DNA from: Blastocladiella britannica
Taxonomy: Eukaryota > Blastocladiomycota > Blastocladiomycetes > Blastocladiales > Blastocladiaceae
Length of the DNA stretch: 31,408 bases
Assembly: GCA_025349905.2 (NCBI GenBank)
Contig: MU624688.1
Span: forward strand, 1 to 31,408
Reading direction: 5' to 3'
Shown: positions 19,954-29,899 of the stretch, piece after piece
Layout of the letters: each line of letters opens with the position of its first letter
How positions within the stretch are numbered: position 1 is the stretch's first letter
Translations under genes and position numbers: made by a program
The notes under the pieces: generated by a model
Databases searched by the model: none
What the model was told of the DNA's origin: nothing
What the model saw: the letters and a program-made list of their open reading frames with translations, nothing else

Positions 19954-22900
19954 ATGACGCACAACAGTATGGCCACTGCAAGGACATCAGCAACAACAAC
20001 ATCGTCGTCGTCCACACTGGGTACCCATGGAGGGGAGCACCAGCCACACCGTAGCCGGCGTCAGCGGGCGAGCAGATTGCTACCGCACCTGGGACCCATG
20101 ACCTGTCCGTTGACCCCAACGTCATCGACCGCAACGGCAAAAGCAGCCACCGCACCACACTCGGGCAGCCAGTGGACAACTCAGGCGCTGCCGTGGGCCG
20201 CCGCGGCCTTTGTGCTGCTCGTGACCGTGGTCCTCGCCGTCACCATGCAACAGCTGCTCACGGACCAGCAGGACTCGGCCCTGCAGACCACGCTCCAGTT
20301 CCGGTGCTCGCAGCACGCGACCAAGCTGTCGGCGCAGTTGAACGCCATGGCCGAGCAAATGTCGTACATTCGCTCGTACCTGCTCATGTCCCCGTCGTGG
20401 AACATGGGTACTGTACATCTTATTTGGATTGGTCTCTTGCTGCGACTTATACACACAGCGTCCCAACAGATATGTTCCAAACCTACGGCAATTCGTTGCT
20501 CATGTATCCGTTCCTGCGGTATAGTGTATTGCAAAAGGTAACGGCAGCACAGAGGCCGGCATGGGAGGCCGCGTACAACAAGTCCATGCAGCACCTGCGA
20601 TCGCCGCTGTTTGTTGATGCCCCGTCCGCGACGTTTCTGGAAGAGTCACGATCATGGCCGCCCGAGGCCGTGGACGACATTATGCGCGAGGCTCTAGCTG
20701 CTCCGCGCTACACGGCCCAACCGCCCCCACCCAACAGCTCGGTCACGTACTGGCCCATTGTCCGGTCGCTCCCTTTGACACCAGCCTTGTTTGGTGTGGA
20801 TGCCAATATCGGCGCGCGGATCGGCGCCATCAACGCCGTCATGAAAGGCACGCCGCTCGCGTCAGTTGGGCCCGTCTTGCTCTCCACCCCGGTCCAGCCA
20901 AATCCAGTTAACACGTCGGCGTCTCTGCCCTTTCTCCCTGGTTGGGTGATTTATTCGCCTCCGCTGACGCTGCCGGATGGCTCAGTGTACCTCATTAACT
21001 TGACCCTTGATGTTCGTCCTTTCTTTTTTTTTAGAAGTGTGATCCCAAAAACTTAAGAAGAAAAAAAAATTGGTTGGATAGCTAAAATCGTACACGGCAT
21101 CGACCATGCAAGGCACGGCAGAAAATGCGCACATTAGCATGACCATGGCCATCAGCAATGTCACCGTCACGCACACGGTGCATGCTCGACCTCCGGTCCC
21201 GGTCGTCGATGGAATTAACATGACCTTTTCGTCGCAATTTACGTTCGCCGACCGGACGGTGACGGTGACCTGTGTGCCGCTTCGCGAACTATTGGACGAC
21301 TTTGCGTCCTCGGCGCCTGTTCTCGTTCCCATGTTTATTCTTGCCGGTGGATTTGTGTGCATGATGGGTGCCTTTGTCCTCACCGAGCGAATGGCCGAGC
21401 TCTGGAAAGTGTGTGCTCTTCCGTTCTTTTTTGTGAATTTTGTGCTGACTTTTTTGGATGGATGAAAAAAAAAGGCAGAATCACTCCTCGACAACTGGCA
21501 ATCGTCGGCCGAAGCCATTCTAAAGGCGCTGCCCAACCCGCTTGTTTTGGTCGACGACATTGGCACTGTACTCGGTGTCAACGAGGCACTGCTCTTTCTC
21601 ACAGGGCTCGTTTCGGTCGCCCAGGTCAACTCACTTGACGCGATCCTCAAAGTGCCACCACCACCACCGTCACCACCATCACCAACACTGCTCCCAGAAA
21701 CAGGCAGCCATCAAAAACAAAACCTGAACGATCGACTGCCAACAGCAACAAGAACACCACTAGCGCTCGCCGAGTCGGTCGCCATTGACATGTCCCAGGA
21801 CCCCGTGCCCATCATCCTGGCCGCGTCCCGACTCGACGTGATGGTGATCTCCAATGCCAAGCCCACCTTGATTGAAATGGAGGCAGGTGTGGCCGGCACG
21901 CCGGACCACCCAGAGATATCGCACGTGATAGTGCTGACCGACATGTCCGAGCTGCGCGCGCGCGACCGGGCGCTGGCGGCGCATGTGTCCGAGACGGCGC
22001 GGCTGCAGCAGATGCAAAAGTCGCTGCTGTTGTACCTCGTGCACGAGCTGCGTAACCCGCTGTACGTCATTCAGGGGTGGGCCGACGAGGTTTTGGCCAC
22101 GGAGGGCGATGACGATCTGGGGCGGTCCACGGTCCAATGCGCGGACGGGATCACGGATTTGCTGGACGTAGCCGTCGAGTACCTCGAGCACGGGCTGGCC
22201 AATCCGATCTTGAGCGCGTCCACTGAACGACCAGACTCGGTGCCTGACATTCATTTGGCGTTTCTGTCCCACTCGCGCGTCCGCTCTACGGCGACGGACT
22301 ACTCAGACCAGCTGGACGTTGCCATCGGGCCCGAAACGCCGGTCTTGTCGTCGTTTGCGTCTTCCTCCTCCGTCTTGGCCTCGATGGCAACTGGCAACGG
22401 CCGCGCCATTGGCGGTGGTTCAGCTGCTCCGACTGTCAGCAGAGGAACTTCACCAACAATGGCCTCCACCAACCCAACCACCACAAGGACCCGACGATCT
22501 GACACCAGCCCCATGGCACCCGCAGTCCCGGCACCGCCACATGTGCCACCACCACCACCAGAGAATCGCGCCGCCAAGTCGCCCACATGCTTGGCCATCA
22601 CGCAATCGACGCTCGATACTTTACGGTACATGAAATCGCTCGCGACCATGGCCGAGCCCCCTTATGATGACAGCGCCGTCCCCGCCCGGCTCACGCTGTC
22701 GCACTGGTGCATATCCTTTACGCCTCGCTCCGCCATGACTGGTGCCGTGCACAGTGGTACCTTGACCGGGTCGTGCACCGTCGCCGACTGGATCCCCGAG
22801 GCCGCGGCGACGGCGTTCCCAGCGCCGTTCGCGTGGCTCATATCGCCCGCGGGGATCGCTGCGTCTTCGCGCGTCCAGTCGGCGGTCTTGCACCTGGCAG

Positions 22901-23451
22901 TGCTGGCCCGACGAGCCGCGTCGGTCGGCGGGTCGCTCTCGGTGCCCCATGCTGGTCATCCGCGCGAGTTGGCCCTGAGTGTACCGTTTACTGCATGCTT
23001 TTGCAGCCACCAGCCCCACGGCGCTGGTGAAAGCGGTGGCCATGACGATTCGACGGTGCAGTCGGCCATGGGCGTGACTGATCTGCTGCATGTGAGGAAC
23101 GGAGCGGTTGGTGGTGGCGATGGCGGGGACCAAGGGTACCGGGACTTGAGCACCCGGCTGTCCAGCATCAGCGACATCGAAGCCGATTCCGACTCGGATA
23201 TGTATGCGAATGACGACAACGGCAATATGGATCCGAGGCAAAGGCTGATTGTCGACTTGCGGCGCCCGTCCCATGACTGCGATCTCCCCCCTCCTTCTTC
23301 TCGCCGTGGCCGCCAACGTATCGGTGACCCTCCGTTGCGATGGCGGCCAGAAGCCCATATTGCCCCTCCATCGTTCATGTCCGACGGCGGCGTCAGTGGC
23401 GGTGCCGCATCATCGCGACTGCTCGCGAGCGCTCTGGTCCTGGTAGACTGA
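19954..23451 (+). CDS. CHASE-PAS-HisKA membrane sensor protein, apparently without a working ATPase domain
   Basis: Exons 19954-20407, 20470-21011, 21082-21408 and 21475-23451 give about 1099 residues. A Ser/Thr-rich N-terminus leads to TM1 (about 78-102, PWAAAAFVLLVTVVLAV), a roughly 300-residue outer region with CHASE features (TFLEESRSWPPEAVDDI, VTYWPIVRSLPLT, GARIGAINAVMKGTPL, VGPVLL) and TM2 (about 410-433, PVLVPMFILAGGFVCMMGAF). Inside are a PAS-like domain (ILKALPNPLVLVDDIGTVLG) and a HisKA dimerisation/phosphoacceptor helix with LVHELRNPLYVIQGW (His about 631). A long disordered stretch follows. The place of the HATPase has only a degenerate echo (SAVLHLAVLARRAASVGG) with no N-box Asn and no DxGxG or G2 box. 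No receiver domain is present. CHASE domains sense small ligands such as cytokinins in plants; the ligand here is unknown. The first ATG is 19954. Confidence 0.82.
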
Positions 23452-23467
23452 GAATATATACCATGTA
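23452..23467. other. 16-bp gap between convergent stop codons
   Basis: The TGA of the CHASE sensor gene (23449-23451) and the TAA of the USP10-like gene (23468-23470, read on the minus strand) are separated by 16 bp. The 3' untranslated regions must therefore overlap each other and probably the opposing coding ends. Confidence 0.85.
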
Positions 23468-26400
23468 TTAGTGACTATTACTTGCTCGTCCTGCTCCTCC
23501 TCCTCCACGCCCACCACCACCACGGCCGCTGCCGCCCTTAGCCCCACGGGCGCCACCGCCACCACCGCTGTTGCGATGGGCGCCACCGCCCATTGTTGCG
23601 GACGACGATGGTTTTGACGTCTTTTTCCGCGACACTTCCTTGAACTCGGCCTCTTCGGGTGATCGCGACGCCGTTGGTGGCGACGGCGGGGGTGGTGGCA
23701 GGGATGCGGCGACCGCGCGCGCAATGTCCGACGCCTCGTCTTCGTTGATGGGTGCCAGCGAGTGCTGCTGCTGCGGCGTGTGCGCTGTTGATGCTGTTGC
23801 TGCTGCTGCTGCCACCGGTGTCGACGATGTAGATGGCAAGGACGGTGGATCCGAGGCCAACGCCGCGGCCGCACCGGGCTTGGTCGCCGCTGGGGCCGTG
23901 GAGCGGCCGCGTTGCTGCTGCTGCTGCTGCGCTGAGGCCGATGACGATGACGCGTACGCCGATGAAGGCGCTGGCACCGCCACTGGATCGGTGCGCCGGA
24001 CCAAGTCCATGCACTCGTAAAACAGCAGGTACGGTTCGCGGTCAGGCAACGGCGCGCTGACCACGTCGCGCGCGGGCACCCGCACCAGGTCCGTGTCGTC
24101 GATCCGAGTCCAGGTACCCTCTTGCTCCGACTCGAGGACATCGCACGTGTAGTGCCCACCTCCCGCAGTGCGGCCGTGGTGGTACACCACCGCAAACAGC
24201 CGGTAGCGCGAGTGCGGGCCGGGCTCGCTGCCGCTCGGGAACGCGGACGTCGGCGACATCAGGCTGTGCGATGTGACGGCGGTGGTGGCGGCGGCTGACC
24301 ACGAGGTAGGCGGCGCAGAGGTTTGAATGTGGAGCGACTGGGGAGGCGCCGCCATCGAGGACACGGACGACCGGCGTCCGGTACCCGCCAGCGTCGGGAC
24401 CGCCATGGACGGCGCGCGCGAGCGCGTGGGCGATGGCGACCGCGAAATAGACGACCGGCGCGCGGCGGCCGCCTGGTGCCGGACTTTGGCCGCCCACAGA
24501 CCCGGCTCCAGGTCCAGGATATGCGGCACATCGACGTGTTTGGCAATCTTGACCGTCTCGCCGTGCTTCGGGTCAAACATGAACCGCTTCAAGTGCAGCA
24601 CCAGCACGGGGGGCACGCGCTCCAGCGCCGTGACTTTGGTGACGCCGTGAACCAGTTTGCCGTTGAGCGGGTACTCGTCAATGCTCTCGGGCCGAATCAG
24701 TTCGCGCAGCGCGTCTTGGACTGACTGCACGTTCGTCGGGGAAATGTCCAGGGGCAGCGACTGGAACGGCTGCGTGGTGATCGACTCCTTGTGACCAGGC
24801 ACCCGCAGCACCGACCGGAACGCGCCTGAGAACAGCTTGCTGATGGGCGAGTCGGCCGACGCCACAGTGCGCGCGACCGCTACCTTGTTCTTGCCGCCGC
24901 CGACCTCGAGCCACTCGCCGCCGCTGTCGTTGCCGTCATCATCACCATTGGCGCTTCCATTGCTGCGGCTGCCGCGGCCGTTGGCGGCTGCTCCTTGACG
25001 GGCCGAGGCGCCACCGGCGGCTGCCGTTGCTACCACTGCTGGCTTTTGCATGGCCGCCACAAACTCCGAGTGCAGGCCCTCCAAAAGGAACCCCAAGAAC
25101 TCCTCTGCATCCTCTTGCCGGCCCTTGACCAGCGCCATGGTCTTGTTGGTGCGCATGACGTTGTAAATGGCCTCCGGGACGAGATCCTCGGGTGCGCGCG
25201 GAGTCGGCGTGGACGCGCCAGTGCGCGGGGAGCGCGACCGCGCCGCCGCCTGTGCCGCTGCGGTCGATTGCTGGCCCTTGCCCGGGACCCATCCGGCGCC
25301 AACATAGTCAGCAATAAAGTCAATGAACGCGTCCACCAACCGGGTCTTGCCCGACGCGGTGTCAGCGAGGCTGGTGGCGACGCGGGTGGCGACGGTGCGC
25401 AGCAGGTTGCGGAACGGCGGCGCGTGCACCAGCGGCTGCAGGATCACGTTCAAAAAGCACATGTTGCCCGTGTTGATGAGTCCGCGCGGCGCCAGCGTCG
25501 GCCCTGCAAACTCGGGCGAGTACCCGCGCACCAAGTCTGCGAGCGACACGAGCCCGTTGCCCGTCATGATGGCCGGGACAGGCGGCTTGGGTGCAGCGGT
25601 GGGGGCGGTGGCTGAGCGCGTGACGACTCCATAGCCCGACCCGTGGGACTGTCCAGCCACTGTAATGGGGCCGGAAGATGTCGCATTGTTGTCGTTGCTG
25701 GTGCTGGAGGTGGCAGCAGCCTCTGATTCTACCGAGTTTGCATCGGCAATTGGGGCAGCAGCGGGGGGCTGCGGACGCGAGGCAGGAATAAGGAGCGCAG
25801 ACCACGACACAGGCGGTGCCTTGGGCGCGGGTGCTGGGGCAGCAGCAGCTGGCTCGGCAGCAGTGGCAGGGGTAGCAGCAGCAGGTACCGAGGGGAACTG
25901 GCCGTCAACGACGCGCTTCTTGTCCTTGACCGGAACCGCCGGCGAGGACGGAGTGGCGGCGCGCGACGACGATGCAGTGGACAGGAGCGGCTCATACCCA
26001 GCGGCCAGGGGATCAAAGTCGCTGCGTGGGGACTGGGCCGTACTACGCGAGCGATGGCCAACGGATGCGCGCGAGGGAGGGGTGCCGGGCAGGGACGGGA
26101 CGGGGGGAGCAGGGGAAGGAGTCAGAGAGCGGCGTGCAGTGTTGGACGCGGGCGACGACGAGCGTTTCTTTGAGCGCGACGCCGAGCGCGAGGTCGTGGA
26201 TGGCGGCGCCAGCGCTGGGGCGTTCGCAGGAGCAGCGGCCGTCACGGATGCGGTGGGGGCAGCTGCCTTCGACGGCTTGACCAGTTGGGCCCATGAGAAC
26301 GGCGCCTTTGGCACAGCAGGAGCAGGAGAAGCGGCGGAGGTGGCGAGAGCGGGCGTGACCGTGGTCGGGGCAGCCGACGCTGGAACACGCGCAGGAACTG

Positions 26401-28122
26401 GTTTTGGTGCAGCAACGACAGCGCTCGCAGTCGCGACGGGAGCGGATTTTACAGTCGCATGGGTGGTTAACTGAGCCTGACGAGGAGCGGCAATGGAAGC
26501 CGCGGGCGCTGACTTGGGTTTGGGGCTTGTAACGGCAACAGAGTCTTTGACGGTAGGAGGAACGACAGCCGGTGCCGAAACAGCAGTCGGTGCGGTAGCA
26601 GCAGCAGGAGCGGGGATCGTGGTCGGTGCCGGCGCAGCACCCGAGGCGCAAATCGCCGACCACGGAGAAACAATGACGCCGGGTGCATCTTCGCGCGAAG
26701 CGCCATGGACTGCCTCGTGCAAGGAAACGGGCGGAGTCGCAACAGTCGCTTCAGGACGAGCAGGCATCGGTTCCGGAACTCTGGCGGCGGTCTGAGCAGG
26801 ACGAACAGGCGTCGGCTCCGGAACACTGGCAGCGGCGGCAGGAGTAGGGGCGACCGCATCACTGGCAGCCGCAGCGGCGGCGGCAGCGACAGCCTTCAGA
26901 TGGTGCGTTTTTCTTGGCGGACTGGTCACGGATCCTTCGCCGGGAACGTTGGGCGGGACAGAGGTGAGGAAAACATGCTCCAGGGGGACGTAAGGCCGCG
27001 CCAAAACGTCTGGCGGGACTCCAGTGCGCCATTGCAAGACGTAACGGAAACGACGGGTGCGGGATGTATGTGAGGGGACAGGAGCAGACGCGGTTGCGGA
27101 CACGGCGAACGGGTGCACCACCGTCTTGGTGATAGAAGATAGGTCTGGGTGTTGCGGGGTGCGAAAGACAGGGGAGGCGGGTCCAGTGGATGACAGGTGC
27201 AATTGCACGTGCCGAGTGTTTTGCCCATTGCCAGCTGCAAGTGCCGTTGAGGGTGGGGTCCGGGCGGGTATCTAAATTCATATGGTGAGTAACTTTAATA
27301 AAGCAAAAATAAAGTAAAAAAATGACATACGGGATGGTCGGGGGATCCAGGAGAGAAAAACGTAATGGGTGGCGGCACAGCAGCAACGACGGAATGCGTG
27401 CGTCGATCTGCCATCGCCGTCGAGATCGCGAACAACGCTGGTGCCGGTGCTGGTTCTGCCGGGGCGGGAGCAGGCGTGGGCGCAAAAGTAGCAACATCAG
27501 CGGCAGTGGTATGCGAGTGGGAAGGTACGGCAGGGGCGGAAAAGTGGTTCAATGAAGCAGATGATGCTGGCGGGATCGCTGCTGACGCTGATGTAGCAGC
27601 AGCAGCAGCAGCAGCAGCAGCGGCGGCGGCGGCGGCAGCAGCAGCAGCCTTGGCTTCGGCGGCAGCGTTGGCGGCAGCAATTACTGGTGGTAACGATTTA
27701 CCGGGAGGCGCCGTGATCCGGGCAGCAGATGAGGCAGGAGGCGGTGGTGGCGGCGCGCCGGTGGCATGGACCATGGGCGGCTGCATAGGAGGGTGTTGGA
27801 GTTGTTGTTGGTGGTGGTGGTGTGGGTGCGCGTGGGGGTGCGGGTGGGGGTGCATGTGGCTGGGCATGGCGTAGTAGTGTGGGGCAGCGGTGGCGCCGGG
27901 GTATGGCGGGACCATGACGTAGTAAGGTCCGGGCGTGTAGTACACGTACGTCGGCTGTTGTTGTTGCATTTGCGGGTGTGGTTGTTGATGTTGCTGCTGC
28001 TGTTGTTGTGGCTGTGGGTGGGGTGGCTGCATTCCAGCCTGTGGTTGTTGTGGCTGCTGTTGCTGAGGCTGTTGCGGGTGGTGCATGTACCCCATGGCCG
28101 GGGGGTGCGGGTGCGGGTGCAT
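23468..28122 (-). CDS. ubiquitin-specific protease of the USP10/Ubp3 family
   Basis: A cysteine protease that removes ubiquitin. Exons 28122-27331 and 27271-23468 join in phase 0 across a 59-nt intron, about 1531 residues. The USP fold is in the second half: Cys box RGLINTGNMCFLN (Cys about 869), QEDAEEFLGFLLEGLH, ERVPPVLVLHLKRFMFD, and His box YRLFAVVYHHG with GGGHYTCDV (His about 1304), then WTRIDDTDLV and PYLLFYE. DAEEFLGF with the W-x-x-V (EWLEVGGGKNK) insertion fits USP10/Ubp3, which act in stress, ribophagy and trafficking. The first 264 residues are rich in Gln, His, Pro and Tyr (YVYYTPGPYYVMVPPYPG) with a 20-alanine run; residues 265-860 are Ala/Pro/Ser low-complexity; the C-terminus is RGG/Gly-rich (GGGGRGGGG), suggesting RNA binding. 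The G3BP-binding FGDF motif of animal USP10 was not seen. The gene is convergent with the CHASE gene, 16 bp between stops. Confidence 0.93.
27596..27650 (-). repeat. GCN trinucleotide tract coding for polyalanine
   Basis: An AGC/GGC trinucleotide run codes on the minus strand for about 20 consecutive alanines in the N-terminal part of the USP10-like protein. Long pure stretches suggest a length-variable microsatellite. Boundaries are approximate. Confidence 0.75.
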
Positions 28123-28623
28123 TGTACTTTTGTGTGGTAATCGTGTGTCTGTGTTGATGCAAAGTGAGTGTGGCTGTTGATTGAGTAACGTTGCCCCTCT
28201 TGGCTGGCGATATCAACGGCGGCCGCGACCACGACAACCAAGACCATGACCGGGACCAATTTATATATATTTTTAAAGGAGCTTACGCACCCCTTTTTGA
28301 CACGAGCGCAAAATGAATCGAAATAAAAGCCAATCAAAGTTCAGGTTGGCGGGTACGAGGAAGCTGGCTGGCGGCAATAAAATGATCAAGGACCCTCTCT
28401 CTCGCGCTGTCACGAGATATCGGTCACGGACTAAATGTGTGGTATGCTCTGGTTTTGGTGGTTGGTGCGACTTGGCGAATGTACTCGCGAAAAATATTTC
28501 GTAAATAAAGAGAGGTAAAAAAATATATCTCTCTTTTCCCAGTTGTATCTACTCCAGCTTTCCCCAAAACCACATTTCCCTTGCGCTGCATAGATCCGAC
28601 CTTAGATCATCCATTTAACAATT
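28123..28623. promoter_or_regulatory. divergent intergenic region, USP10-like / CIBAR
   Basis: This 501-bp stretch separates the two divergent start codons and holds no convincing gene. It contains an AT-rich TATA-like run (TTTATATATATTTTT, 28260-28274), in an orientation usable by either gene, and a further AT-rich patch around 28494-28530 near the CIBAR start. A 63-codon open frame at 28313-28504 has no protein-like signature. Both promoters probably lie here; individual sites cannot be assigned. Confidence 0.5.
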
Positions 28624-29612
28624 ATGTCCATGTTATCTCCTCGTCTCGTAGGCGTTGGCGGCGTGTACGCTCATTTTTCTGTATTTTTTTGGATCACAAC
28701 ACATACTCAAAATCATTCGTAAAACAGCGATGAAACTTCACGCTACGTCCGATCCTTTGTCAACGACACCGAGACAAATCTGCTCAACATGCGCTCGGCC
28801 CTGGCTTCGGTACTTCGAGCCCATGAGCGACAGCGTGCAAAGGGCCATAAGCTCGCAAACGTACTTAAGGTCTTTGCCGAGCGCGAGACGCCTAATATCA
28901 AGCACGCGCTTCAGTGTGCCGCGGAGGGGATCGTCGAGGTCGAGATCTCGCGCAAGGAAATGCAAGATCGCGTGGATGCAAAGTGCCGCGATCCGCTCGC
29001 CACCTATGCGAGCATTTGCGACGGCGTGCTGGATGATTTGAAAGTGCGCGAGTTGGCCATCAAAAAGGAGCAGGAGAAGCAGGTGGCATTGGATCGAGTC
29101 AACATGTCACAGGCGACCAACCGGACTCGCATTGTATGTTTTCTTTATATTTCTAAGATTTATTGGCTAAATACCCTCAAATACGTGCAGTCGCAAGGTC
29201 AAATCGAGCTCTCGGGTGCCTCGCACGAAGCAACAACGTCTTCGTTTGCACTCACAGAGACTGTGGAACGTTTTCAAGTGAAGAAAGTGAATGATGTGAA
29301 GGTACTTGCTCTTTCTTAACTTATTATGGTGTGGTATCCTCACTTCACGTTTTCACCAGTCTTGCCTGCAAGAGTACATGTACTCGCAAATGCAATTCCA
29401 CGCCAAATCGCTGGAAATCATGACCGACTTGATGGCACTGGTGAACTCGACCGACTTTGATGCCGACGTGGATGTATGGTTTCCCATTTACTTTTCTATT
29501 GTTGCCGACCACTGATCCTATTTCACGGAATTTATAGGAAATATGTGACAAGATCCGACCAGCCGCTCCCAAGGAGGTCGTTGGACAACGGAGGGGAACG
29601 CTGGGCCGCTAG
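28624..29612 (+). CDS. CIBAR/FAM92-type BAR domain protein (ciliary)
   Basis: CIBAR1/2 (FAM92A/B) are BAR-domain proteins that bind curved membrane and Chibby at the ciliary base and transition zone in animals. Exons 28624-28664, 28728-29133, 29191-29301, 29360-29473 and 29538-29612 give 248 residues, with every junction in frame. The helical BAR signature runs in family order: DETSRYVRSFVNDTETNLL, LRAHERQRAKGHKLANVLK, DPLATYASICDGVLDDLK, ALDRVNMSQATNRTRI, SFALTETVERFQVKKVNDVK, then LQEYMYSQMQFHAKSLEIMT and a short basic end. The VERFQVKK..DVK...EYMYSQMQFHAKSLEI segment is closest to FAM92 (NFERQKMKDIK...F...EMLFHGKALEVY). Animal versions have a longer acidic tail, missing here. Exon 1 codes for only 13 residues, chosen because its GTACGC donor gives the required phase 2. 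Together with IFT140 it points to a flagellated cell. Confidence 0.85.
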
Positions 29613-29737
29613 TAATGATTGTTGGTAACTGCATATATAATCCCTGATTTAATTTATTTCGCAATTCGCGACTTGCCATCTCGATCTCAGGTTCCAGGTA
29701 AGGAAAGTCCCCTCAAAGTATTCCTCATGGCAACCAC

Positions 29738-29743
29738 AATAAA
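29738..29743 (+). terminator. possible AATAAA polyadenylation signal for CIBAR
   Basis: An AATAAA hexamer lies 126 nt downstream of the CIBAR stop and 156 nt before the next start on the same strand. The spacing is plausible, but only the hexamer supports it. Confidence 0.3.
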
Positions 29744-29899
29744 CTCGGCAACCCAGCTTGTCCAAACTTCCCCACAGCTTAAACATTTCAATCGCCGAGA
29801 AAAATGGCTTCCGCTTCTTCTTTGGCACTGCATTGAATATTTTTTTCTTCAAAAACACAAAACCATTCTTGACCCCCGCGCAAGTGCAAGATCAGTCAT

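Noticed and set aside
21409..21478. CAG acceptor at 21476-21478 for CHASE-gene intron 3
   Set aside because: It breaks the frame; the AG at 21473-21474 keeps it and continues into the PAS region.
27365..27874. Plus-strand polyalanine/glycine open frame
   Set aside because: It is the antisense of the USP10-like exon 1 and its GCN run; no other features.
28190..28195. GTTGCC half-site resembling a ciliary X-box upstream of CIBAR
   Set aside because: Only one half is present, with no matching GGNAAC half at proper spacing, and it lies over 400 bp from the start.
28313..28504. 63-codon open frame in the divergent intergenic region
   Set aside because: Polar, featureless, alone, and placed in the promoter region of two genes.
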